Shown: one piece after another, positions 1 to 9,511 of the stretch
How the letters are laid out: the number at the start of each line of letters is the position of its first letter
Position numbering within the stretch: the first letter of the stretch is position 1
DNA from: Strigamia acuminata
Taxonomy: Eukaryota; Arthropoda; Chilopoda; Geophilomorpha; Linotaeniidae
Length of the DNA stretch: 64,000 bases
Direction: 5' to 3'
Assembly (NCBI GenBank): GCA_949358305.1
Contig: OX442322.1
Span: forward strand, 6,200,001 to 6,264,000
Translations under genes and position numbers: made by a program
Notes under the pieces: generated by a model
Seen by the model: only the letters and a program-made list of their open reading frames with translations
Told to the model about the DNA's origin: nothing
The model's database searches: none

Positions 1-800
1 GATGCAGGGCAGAAAAGTCCCTGTATAAATGCTTTATTTAAGAGCTAAAATGTTAGTAAAAATCTGGAATTTTGAGTAAAATAGTTGAAAATTTGTCCCT
101 GAAAATGAGTAAGGTTGAAAAAGCAAATTGCCTATAATATTATCAGATTTGAAAGCAAAAAAAGAGACTTGTGAAAATCAATTTTAGTGTGAAAATTGAG
201 AATTGGGAATGAATATTTGATTATTTTGTGAAAAAAGTGTTGAATATTTAATTATTTTGTGTAAAAGTGTTGAATATTTAATTAGCTTGTGTAACAGTGT
301 TGAATATCTAAGTGTTTTGAGTTGAAACTGAGCATGAATGTTAAATGAGTTTGCATGTAACTGAATATTTAATTAGTTTAAAACAATTAAACAGTATTTT
401 AGAATTAAAGCCTAGTTTTAATGATGAATCATTTTAAGGTTATAAATATTTTGAATATTTTTAAGAATTGTAAATAGTTTTAGACAATTTTAACTCATGC
501 ACAGTTATAAGTAATAATAATATGAATTATTTTCTTTTCTCCCTAGCATGGTGAAAGTGTTTTGGTGATTAGTGTTTCACAAGTGAGGTGAATTTGTGTT
601 TTGTGAGTGTATGCCTTCTATAATTGGAGTGGATCCATATTGAAGCTGGATCCTTCAAATATAACATTTCGCAAGAAATCATCAAGTATAATTGCGGAAG
701 ATAGAGGACGAAACTACACATTAACAACAGAATTCAAGTCTGATGAACATTTGGATAGCGAGATAGAATTAGAGGATAGTGACCTCTAGAAGAAGTCAAG
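1..800 (+). other. Gypsy-A copy 1 leader with about 30-bp tandem repeats
   Basis: AT-rich untranslated leader. About three and a half copies of a 30-bp unit (core GAATATTTAATTATTTTGTG) lie at 211-321. Copy 2 has a different repeat number in the same place. The stretch 607-789 is open in the gag frame, but it begins with GTG straight after a TGA and has no ATG. In copy 2 this open stretch runs into gag. Here one base is missing near 780 and the frame closes at 789. I treat it as leader, possibly a former N-terminal extension of gag. Confidence 0.7.
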
Positions 801-1850
801 ATGGCGACTAGTTCAACTGCAACCTTGGAAACCCTATTAAAAGGACTAGTAGTGCAAAAGCGCAATCCAGTCAATTATGATACCAAAACTGGAAACATTG
901 ACAAATGGATTGTTGGTTATGAAGCGATTGTTGCTACGGATACGGAACGTGCCAAGCATCTGCCGATTGTAATGAAGGAAGATGCGCTCTCCTGGTACAT
1001 CGAGCAGCTACAAGCTAACCCTAGCTGGGCTTGGGACGAATGGAAAGCAGCATTGCAGAAAAAATTCCGCCGTAGGCCCGAGCACGTCCTCAATACCCTA
1101 CACGCCCTTAAGCATGAAGAAGGGACGGCTATTGACTTTATTAAGAAAGTTCTCCACTTGTGTTCATTTGCCAGACCAGCCCTCAGTGAAACCCAGAAAA
1201 TCAACTATGTCTATCAAGCTATGAAGCAGCCTATAAAAGACAGGTTGATGACAGTTTTTCCCACGGCTATGGATGATTTGATGGAAAGAGTTCAGCTTTA
1301 TGAAGCCCATGGAGTGAAGGAAGATCCGTCGACAGCTTTACTGACCCTCGTACAGAAACTTGTGGCTGACAAGGCGACCGTCGCACCGTCAACTTATTTG
1401 ACTGGAGTGGCAGAAGCCCCAAAGTCGCTCGCAGAACTTGTAGCAGAAAACAACTTTCTAAAAGAACAGAATATGTTTTTGCAGAATGGCGTATTGCAAG
1501 AGACGATCTCTCCAATTTTCCATCAAGGGACTTGGTTTACCCCAGTCAACAATCAGCGTCAAGGAGGAAATTTTTTCCGAAGAACCCAGCAGAAGCAGCA
1601 GCAATTCCAGCAAAGTTCTCCGCAGAACTGGCAGAATTTTCAGCAGCAGCAAACTAGACCCGGATGTTTCCATCAGCCCAACTGCACCTGCTGTGCGTCA
1701 CAAAACAGAGGTGGCGGTGGGAAGAGGCGTGATACTTGGCGTTATAATAATAAGAATAATGAAGAAAATAATAGTAACCAGGGAAATGGTCCTGCTAACA
1801 GTAATTCCGGTAGTGATAATAACCAACAAGGAAATCCACCGGGGAACTAA
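801..1850 (+). CDS. gag: Gypsy-A gag polyprotein (capsid/nucleocapsid)
   Basis: A 349-codon frame encoding the structural protein of the retrotransposon particle. The first about 170 residues fit the retrotransposon gag (capsid) fold, with signatures such as [11 protein letters not shown] and [12 protein letters not shown]. Residues 210-234 form a leucine-rich heptad segment that could be a short coiled coil. The C-terminus is rich in Q, N, R and G. Instead of a clean CCHC knuckle it has an odd cysteine cluster, [10 protein letters not shown], at residues 289-298. The ATG at 801 is the first in frame. The same protein is partly encoded at 17210-17252 and 38442-39005 (copy 2), and a homologous N-terminal half lies at 43381-44100 in the non-autonomous element. 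This copy is intact. Confidence 0.88.
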   Translation: MATSSTATLETLLKGLVVQKRNPVNYDTKTGNIDKWIVGYEAIVATDTERAKHLPIVMKEDALSWYIEQLQANPSWAWDEWKAALQKKFRRRPEHVLNTLHALKHEEGTAIDFIKKVLHLCSFARPALSETQKINYVYQAMKQPIKDRLMTVFPTAMDDLMERVQLYEAHGVKEDPSTALLTLVQKLVADKATVAPSTYLTGVAEAPKSLAELVAENNFLKEQNMFLQNGVLQETISPIFHQGTWFTPVNNQRQGGNFFRRTQQKQQQFQQSSPQNWQNFQQQQTRPGCFHQPNCTCCASQNRGGGGKRRDTWRYNNKNNEENNSNQGNGPANSNSGSDNNQQGNPPGN

Positions 1851-4800
1851 AGAAAACAGACCCGGGGAAACTAGTAGTGCCGCAAAGACAGTCAAAGAGA
1901 AGAAGGATGAGAAGAAAGATGGAAATAGTTGACATTAACACCACTGAGGAGATGCTAACAATACCTGTTGTAGTGGATGATTTGGAAGTTAAAGGTGTAT
2001 TGGATTCAGGTGGATATAGAAACATTATAAGTGAGGAACTGGCAGACAGAGTGCACCTGTTTCGTCGGCCTTGCCCTTACATAAAACTGAGGGTAATTGA
2101 TAACTCCTTAATATCTCCTGATGGAATTGGAAAAATTACAGTCACCATTGGAAGATTGGACTATAGCATGGAGGTATTAGTAGTGCGGGGATTTGGTCAT
2201 GAGCTCTTACTAGGTGACCCTTTCCTCAAACAGGCAGGGTGTGTGTTGGACTATGACCGACGGAAGGTCTTTGTGGGGCGAAAAAGTGAAGGATTTAAAC
2301 CGGAAGTTTTTCCAATGTCAAGAAATTATCTGGAACAAACATTTATTGGCAGACTTTCTAAATCAATAAAAATTCCAGCAATGCACGAATGCATGCTTTT
2401 CATTGGAGTGAACAATAATAAAACTAATAAAGATTTATTTGCAGAGCCATTATACAATTTGACTGATAGATTGGGAGTGATTGGCTGTAAAACTCTAACC
2501 ACATTTAAGGATGGATCAGGCATAATGCGAGTTGCGAATCCGACGAAGAAGGCGGTCTACTTGCAGAAAGGAACAGCGATAGCTAAGGCATACCATGTCA
2601 TTGACATTGGCAGTTTTGAGGAGCAGCCACCTAATGGCTTGAACTTTGATTCTGCTGTGTCAAGTGATCTATTGGATACAAACCAAAAGGAGCAGCTGAA
2701 GAACCTACTGCGCAAGAATGAAGTTAGATTTGCCACTTCAGATCATGATCTCGGCAGAGTAAAGGTCTACAAGCATAAAATAGACACAGGTGATGCACAG
2801 CCAATTCACCTGCAGCCATATCGCCGATCTATGAAAGAGAAAGAAGTTGAAGCAGATGAAACCCAGAAACTGCTTGACATGGGTGTAATCAGAGAGTCTG
2901 AGAGTCCATGGAGCGCACCAGTGCTTTTAATTAAGAAACGTGACGGCAAATGGAGATTCTGTGTTGATTGGAGGCGGTTGAATGCGGTGACTAAGAAGAT
3001 GGTTTATCCACTCCCCCGAATCGACGACACCTTAGACCAACTGTCAGGTGCGAAGTATTTTTCCATGATGGATTTAATCCAGGAATATTTCTAGGTCAAG
3101 ATCGATGAGGAGGATAAAGAAAAGACTGCGTTCACAACGTCTTCCGGTCATTACGAATTTAATGTACTGGGCCAGGGCTTGTGTAATAGTCCTGCGGCAT
3201 TCCAAAAGCTCATGAACAAAGTGCTTGGTAACCTTCTAGGAAAAGTGTTTATAGCCTACTTAGACGATCTGATCATCTTTTCAAAGACATTCGACCAACA
3301 TTTGGTTGACTTAGACAACGTTTTTTCGAAATTGCGCACGGCGAATTTAAAGGTCAAATTAAGCAAATGCACTTTTGGAACAGATACCATTAAGTATTTG
3401 GGACACGTCATCAATGCAAAGGGAGTTTCACCGGACCCACGAAATTTGGAGTCTGTGGCGAAGTTTCCAAAACCAACATCCGTGAAGCAGTTGCAAGGTT
3501 TTCTTGGGTTGTGTTCTTATTATCGCAAATTTATTCGTGGTTTTTTGGACATTTCCAAGTGCCTTGTTAACTTGACTAAGAAGGAGGAAAAGTATGATTG
3601 GGGACCGCCACACGATGAAGCGTTCCAGAAGCTGAAGACAGCCCTAACGACAGTTCCAGTGCTGGCTCATCCAAATTTCAGTGAGCCCTTTATGATCTCT
3701 ACTGACGCCAGTGCATACGGATTAGGAGTTGTGCTGAAACAAAAGATAAATAAACAAGAACATGTCGTAGCCTACGCTAGCCGACTGCTTAGCAAAGCAG
3801 AGCAGAACTATAATGCAACGGAGCATGAGTGCCTAGCGATCATCTTTGGCATACAAAACTTCCGACCTTACTTGTATGGCCAAAAATTCTACGTTATTAC
3901 AGACCATTCAGATTTGCAGTGGCTCAAAACTGTGAGAAATCCCAACGGACGGCTCACCAGATGGTCACTCCAATTGGTGGACTATGACTACGAGGTCATT
4001 CACAAGAGTGGTAAAAAACATCAAGATGCAGATGCGTTAAGTCGTATTCCTGAGGCAGTGGGTGAAGAAGAAATAATTGATTTACCTTTGTTGCTACTGG
4101 AAAATCTGGATCTACCTGCTGAGCAGCGAAAGGACCAGAAACTGAAGGAACACGTCAATGCACTTCAAAATATTGAGCGCCTTTCGAAAAAGAAGAGACG
4201 ATCTTTACAACAGTTTGTGCTTCAGGATGAAGTTTTGTTCAGAAGGAAGAATTTCCTGGGCAACGAAAGGTTACTACTGGTTGTGCCAAAACACCTACAG
4301 CAAGATGTTCTGCACGAGATGCATGATGGCCTTCCAGGAGCTCATCTAGGCCTGTCGAAAACTTGGAAAAGAATAAGCACCAGATTCCATTGGCCTAGAA
4401 TTTATGCAGAGGTCAGAGACTACGTTCTGTCCTGCAAGAAGTGCGCTGCAGCAAAAACAGATACCACACCACCAAAAGGATTATTGCAGCCCTGGACAAC
4501 CGTGACCAGACCATTTCAAAGAGTAGGAATGGACACTTTGGGAAAATTCCCGACTTCAAAGAAAGGGAATAATTATGTGTTTGTTATGACGGACTATTTA
4601 TCTAGAGCGGTCTGTGCGAGAGCGTCACCAACTTGCACGGCCATTGCAGCAGCGGATGCTTTAGTTTATGAGATAATGGGGAAAGAAGGATCTCCAAGGG
4701 AAATTCTGACTGATCGTGGTACAGAGTACAGAAATGAATTGATGGAGGAGGTCTCGAGACTCTATAAATCAAAACATAAAACAACTAGCGAATATCATGC

Positions 4801-5442
4801 CAGAACAAACGGTTTAACGGAGCGTTTCAACGCAACACTTGCGAAAATGCTTCAGAATTACGTAAATAAAGATCATACGGACTGGGATGATTTCCTGCCA
4901 CATCTGTTATTTTCGTACAACACGTCGATTCACGAGACAACTGGATATACCCCATACTTTTTATTAAGGGGGTATAAAGCAGATGTTAACGTTGATGTGA
5001 ATCTGAATCTCCCGAAGAAGGAATTCACTTTGAGAACTGCCAAATTCATCGAGGCAGCAAGAAGAATTTCAAACCAGAGACTAGAGCAGATGTCAGCTAA
5101 AAGTAAAGAAAGATTTGATAGGAACAGAAAGGTTGTGGAGTTCGAGCCTGGAGAATACGTTTATTTGAAAAAACCGAACAGAAAGGTTGGACTCAGTGAG
5201 AAATTACTGCCACAATACTCTGGTCCCTACGAAATAGTGCGTCGAACTGCACCAAACGATTACCAAATAGTAGATTCAACTGGTAAAAAATCGGATATTG
5301 TTAATGTAGAAAGGTTAAAACCCTACAAGCCAAGGAAAGAAGTATCCATAATTATGGATAGGAATAGTGAAATTGAGGTGAAGGCGAAAAATTCTAACAA
5401 AACTAAGTTGATGGAAAATAAAGGAATTGAGGAAGTTAGAAT
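1847..5442 (+). pseudogene. pol: Gypsy-A pol (protease, RT, RNase H, integrase) with an in-frame amber
   Basis: Pol lies in the -1 frame relative to gag and overlaps the gag stop, so expression probably needs -1 frameshifting. No canonical slippery heptamer is present (the local sequence is GGGGAACTAA). Order: aspartic protease with the VLDSGG active site; RT with [12 protein letters not shown] and YLDD; RNase H with STDASAYGLG; integrase zinc finger (H...H...CKKC); integrase core with MDTLG, TDRGTEY and LTERFN supplying the D, D, E triad; then a GPY/F-type module (YSGPYEI). A TAG at 3092-3094 interrupts RT in the segment between MMDL and VKID, where the family normally has glutamine, so a CAG-to-TAG change is likely. 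The frame otherwise stays open to the solo LTR insertion at 5443. Confidence 0.92.
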
Positions 5443-5910
5443 TGAAGAGTTGTGATGGCCTATGCGCTGCCTAAATAACTCGAAACATCGTTTTCTGCTG
5501 GGCGGATAAATCGGACACGCGTCCGCCATCTTTTATTACAAAAGGTGTAGTAAAAATCACTTGAGTTCGAGGCTAATTGTCCTCGATCTCGTACAAAACA
5601 AAAGACAGAACGAATCATTGTCTTTACACAATGATCCATTCTTTACATTAAGAGCAGGCCAAGTTAATCAATAAACTTGATCCAAAACGAAGCAAACAAT
5701 AAGTGCTCTTTAGAGCGGATGACAATGTGAGATGTGTTATCGCAAATAATGATCGGTCGCGGTACCGTAACACGCATTGAATAAAAACCAGGATTGACCG
5801 ATCACATGAACAGGTCTAGAAGCAATAACACATCAAATGCACTAAGCCGTAAAGGTGCATTTAACTTCACACGCGCGCACGGGGACAAACAGCAAAACAT
5901 CAACCCAACA
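5443..5910 (-). mobile_element. Solo LTR of a Copia-C-related element inserted in Gypsy-A pol
   Basis: A 468-bp unit that on the minus strand starts TGTTGGGTTGATG and ends CTCTTCA, flanked by a perfect 5-bp target-site duplication, AGAAT (5438-5442 and 5911-5915). It aligns, with divergence, to the Copia-C LTRs at 11890-12375 and 14213-14659: they share the CGAGGCTA..TGCCCTCGAT block, the TTTATTCTTTACAT block and the ACCCAACA terminus. Removing it joins the pol frame cleanly on both sides. That supports a real insertion followed by LTR-LTR recombination. Its own sequence creates the pol stop at 5453. Confidence 0.85.
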
Positions 5911-6186
5911 AGAATTAACACTAAAAAATCACTAAAACAATCCAAAAAACCATGCAAAGAAAGATTCATAAATGATGAAGATCAGATTTCTTTAAAATCG
6001 TTGTTCGAACCGGAGGTGACGTCGGAGAAACGTTCGACGAAATTGCCACTAAATGGCGGTGAAAGGAAAACGTCAGAACAACGTTCGCGGAAATTGCCAC
6101 CAGAGGGCGTCGTTGACGAAACACGTGACTTCCGTTTTAAGCGGTTAAGACCACGAACACGGACGAATTATCGCCAGTTCTATTGA
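5911..6186 (+). pseudogene. C-terminal tail of Gypsy-A pol, displaced by the solo LTR
   Basis: The open frame ending at 6186 continues the pol frame after the solo LTR, counting from the AGAAT duplication. It encodes a basic, lysine- and arginine-rich tail downstream of integrase. It has a repeated pair of similar motifs (KRSTKLPLNGGERKTSEQ and SRKLPPEGV) and ends RTRTNYRQFY. No domain is recognised. Basic integrase tails often act in nuclear import or chromatin contact, but that is inference here. Confidence 0.7.
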
Positions 6187-6754
6187 ACACCTTGCGCAGA
6201 AAGTTCGTCTTCATCGAACGATTAAGCGGGAGGCCAGTAAATAAAACTGTTTGACATTGTGTTTCGACTTAGAAGTTGGATAATTATGATGGACGAACAA
6301 ACACCTTTGTCCGATTTGGATACCAAGTCAATAGAGGAAGATGAAACAACTTATGATTTAAGAAGTCGATTTGCGTTAGAAATCATCAAAGATCATCTGA
6401 TACCCTTTGAAGAGGATGCGACAATTGAAGAAATCGAAGAAGACTAAAATTGAAATTACAATTGTTACTTGTATAATTTTGTGCAAAACTTTATTTTAGA
6501 TTTTCTCTTGTGTATAGATAAACACGAAGAGCTTAATTTTATGTAATTGGCTTTTCTAAAGAAAAGTATTGTTAAACTAGGAATTGAGGAACATAGATGT
6601 AATTGAACAATTCTCGTAAATTTTGTTAACTAAAAAGCAAGAATGATAATGGAAATTAAAAGTAAGAAATGATAATCTTGAAGTAAAATTTGGGGGTACT
6701 TTAATTTGAAATAATTTGAATTTTGGAGACCAAAATTTTTCAAAGGGGGGGGGC
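6187..6754 (+). other. Gypsy-A 3' untranslated region, small ORF and polypurine tract
   Basis: AT-rich sequence between pol and the 3' LTR. A 53-codon ATG frame (6286-6447) encodes a very acidic peptide ending EEDATIEEIEED. It has no recognised family and may be chance or a small accessory ORF. The G-rich run at 6741-6753 (CAAAGGGGGGGGG), one base before the LTR, is the polypurine tract that primes plus-strand DNA synthesis. The nearby TTTTGGAGACCAAAA is also present at the matching place in the element at 42793-44987. Confidence 0.7.
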
Positions 6755-7298
6755 TGTTACGAGCGCGGACCTCGCTGTACGACAGCGGGCCTAAACGCTC
6801 TGTTTACATTAATAACTCCGAATGCTCTCACTAGGCACACTGGAGTTTCCAAACTCGCTCACCAGTTGTCGCTGTGCTAATTATGCACAGAGCAACTGGG
6901 CCATTCAATCAGGCAGAGCGGGGGTGGACCCAGAGTTTACCTGGTGGGCTGAATGAGTTTGAGAGAGCAGATTTGTTCTGAGCCTCAAACAGTTAACATG
7001 GTAAGTAAAGGCTTCTGTGGACCAGCGCACGCAGCGCTTGGTCCCACCCCGCCTAGTCCAACAATTCTGAAACATTCATTGATTATCATTCTTGCTTATT
7101 TCTTTACGTTCGTATAAATAAATGATTATGTTTATCATTTGATTTTGATTAAGATTGTAATAAATCCCACTGAATTAAAGAGATTTATTTAAGTGATAAA
7201 TCAGTTCTCTCAATCATTTCACCTAAAGGATTTCAAGGTCTTTGCTAAATTAATTAGCATTTGTTATGTGTGTGGATCACCTCAACCCACACGTAAAA
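6755..7298 (+). repeat. 3' LTR of Gypsy-A copy 1
   Basis: Matches the 15857-16402 LTR almost base for base over 544 bp. It starts TGTTACGAGCG. The partner LTR ends CGTAACA, a 7-bp inverted terminus to TGTTACG. In this copy the final CA has become AA (CGTAAAA). It is followed by an AT repeat that belongs to a Copia-B LTR. Confidence 0.92.
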
Positions 7299-7343
7299 AT
7301 ATATAAATGGCTACACATTATATTCTAACAATCGGCCCCCTCG
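7299..7343 (-). repeat. Copia-B 3' LTR stub and polypurine tract
   Basis: On the minus strand a purine run (CGAGGGGGCCGAT, 7343-7331) is followed by the LTR start TGTTAGAATATAATGTG, 32 bp of which remain before the Gypsy-A LTR. The TGTTAG start matches the Copia-B2 LTR at 53533, which also ends in the inverted CTAACA. Confidence 0.75.
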
Positions 7344-7356
7344 TATTATCAAGCGC

Positions 7357-7764
7357 TTAAAAATGTATAAGATCTGTTTTGTCGACGGATTTCGTAAAGA
7401 TATCCGCAAAATTACATTTTGTCCCCACATGCGTGATCCCACTCATTCTTTTCTGGTAAGTTGACTATTTGCTCGAAGCGCGTTGGTATGAAAACTTCGA
7501 GGTGATTCGCCTCCAAATCAATGTCGAAGTCGTCTGCGGTTACATTCGATTCGGAAGGTTTCTTCTTTCTTTTGTCTTCAAAAAGATGTTCTGGAACACG
7601 AAGATTGTGATCCGCACAATAACGCTTGACATCAAGTATTGATCGTAATTTAGGTTTGTCGTATCCTTCAATTATGTATTCGACATCCTTTTGTCCAGTT
7701 GGCCTAATCTTCTCTGTTTTCTTCCACACAAGAGGTGGTATTGTCCGTACTGGATCTGGAACTT
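7357..7764 (-). pseudogene. Copia-B pol: MBD-like linker fused by deletion to the RNase H C-terminus
   Basis: Continues in frame from the pol segment at 9512 once the solo LTR is removed (4-bp duplication ACTT). Residues encoded by 7726-7580 resemble a methyl-CpG-binding domain: an initial W, then RPTGQKDVEYI, LRSILDVKRYC and a closing HLFED. Next comes the RT entry motif (FEQIVNLPEKNEWDHA). It then jumps directly to the RNase H tail (NFADIFTKSVDKTDLIHF, stop at 7357). About 1.3 kb of RT and RNase H, judged from Copia-A, is therefore deleted at about 7418. The protein could not reverse transcribe. Confidence 0.78.
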
Positions 7765-9511
7765 TGTGACGATTCTACTTTTGGGCTAATTTATTAGTCC
7801 TTTTTGAGATAGATAATTCGGTTTATACAAGACGTTGCTAAGTTTAGCAACAACCTAACCGAGATAAGCTACGGAAGCCTTCACAAACATGAATATGTAA
7901 TCAAGTAGAAATAACTTACAGTTTTAGTGTGACATGACATATTTATTACTAAATATTAACAACAAAATATGGGTTCTTGACGCGTGTAAACGGGCGGCAT
8001 CAACTGGTTGAGGATCCGGGCGAAGCCAGAGGGATATGGCTGACTTGCGGCATCGTCACAAATATCGCTACGGAGACGTATTTGGTCCGCAGCATCGAGT
8101 ATCTAATAACGCGAAGAGTCCTTCGCATAAGTAGGAATATTCAGCAGAATATTCCATGTTCCAAATGAATAAAAGTAAAGTAATTAGTGGAATACAACAA
8201 ATGAATTGTTGTATAAATATTAATTGGGCGGGGACCGTCACGACAATTGAAAGAACGTCGCGGGAGTTGTTGAGACTCCATCCGCCAGCATGCCTTACGA
8301 CGACAAGATCTCGTGATCAGGCGCCGAGTATTTAATTGTGTGCTTTAACTCGCTATCGGTGGTACCAACCACCAGGTAAACATTTCTATGGACTTACCGG
8401 TATAAAAAGATATTGCCAATACAGGATTACCAATGCCCGAGTAATTTATTTAACACAGTGTTGTTCAACTCCTGTTCACGGGTTACTAACCCGGAGGGTA
8501 CGATGGGGCGGGGACCGTCACGTCGGTCGAGAGAACCATCGCGGGAGGATTTGACTCCTCCATCCGCCAGCATGCCTTACGATGGCGGGATCCAATGATC
8601 GAGCACCGGGTAAAATATTATTTGGTCACTGCCGTTGGATTACCATTATCCAGGTAGTTATTTACCGCAACATCTGAAGATATTACTCACGGGCTACCAA
8701 CCCGGCGTGTTACCTGTGCATTAGGCCTTTACCGACTTTTAACGAGCGGAAGGACCAATCGTAGAAAGACGGGAACCTGCGTGGGCTGTTTACAACAACC
8801 ATCCTGCAGCGGACTGTGGCCAGTTAGCTGAGGGACCTACTTTCATTTAGCAAGGTCGTACTGTATACGACCGTTATATTAAGCCACCGTACGAAGTCCT
8901 ACTGTCCCGTAGAACAGCTGGCTAACGTTACGGGGCCATTTCATGCGGATGCATGTCTATTACCGGAGTTAGCCTTCCCGAAATAGCCCTACAACAGCAA
9001 TAACAAAATAGTAATGAATACTAACTGTGGAGAGCTGAGGTGGCCTGATGTGTCGATAGAGAATAATGAAATCAAACGATAACAATTCAACTACAGACAA
9101 TATACAAGTTCAGTTATCAAGCCAGGCTCTGGAAGTGAGAAAACTGAAGCTTATATAGTTCTGTAGAACTACTAGATTGGCGACAGCCAATCAGCGTACG
9201 AATCGGTGGATTCGTGGGTCACTAGTCCGGACCTAATATATGACTATGTCCAGATGGGCCCAGTTGGGGTCCAGAAAGGTCCGATTGGTTCCCTTTGACA
9301 GGTAAGTAATGTGGATATTGATTCGATAGAATCAACACCATCAAGTAATTAATACTTAATTCATATTGAATAAAATAGTTATATTTTATTCACCGTGTTT
9401 AAATAATTATTTATCACACTTTTTAGTTTTAACCGAGTTTGAAATACGCGCGTTGGTTAAACAGCGCCATCTATGGTGAACATTGATAACTATCGATTTG
9501 TAATCATCACA
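7765..9511 (-). mobile_element. Solo LTR of Gypsy-C inserted in Copia-B pol
   Basis: A 1747-bp sequence that is nearly identical, in reverse complement, to the Gypsy-C 5' LTR at 55277-57022. On the minus strand it begins TGTGATGATTAC and ends ATCGTCACA. It is flanked by a 4-bp duplication, ACTT (7761-7764 and 9512-9515). The Copia-B frame is restored when it is removed. The few differences seen suggest it is young. Short open frames inside it are not genes. Confidence 0.92.

Larger units (their letters stand above)
1..7298 (+). mobile_element. Gypsy-A copy 1, Ty3/Gypsy LTR retrotransposon lacking its 5' LTR in this window
   Basis: The window opens just inside the internal region of a Ty3/Gypsy element. 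The sequence from base 1 aligns with the leader that follows the 5' LTR of copy 2 at about 16412, so the 5' LTR must lie upstream of base 1. Order: leader, gag, protease-RT-RNase H-integrase, 3' untranslated region, G-rich polypurine tract and 3' LTR. The copy is dead: pol has an amber codon within RT and a solo LTR in its 3' part. Its outer edge lies in a Copia-B LTR, in an AT-repeat target (ATATAT). Confidence 0.93.

Noticed and set aside
211-321. CRISPR-like array
   Set aside because: The 30-bp units are contiguous without spacers, within a retrotransposon leader of a eukaryote.
607-789. 60-codon frame before gag as a separate gene
   Set aside because: It starts with GTG after a stop, has no ATG and is a frame extension of gag in copy 2.
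5794-6186. Independent 130-codon accessory ORF of Gypsy-A
   Set aside because: Its first 39 codons lie in a solo LTR; the rest is the displaced C-terminal tail of pol.
8336-8598. Short frames in the solo Gypsy-C LTR and at 56190-56452
   Set aside because: LTR sequence; no protein-like pattern.
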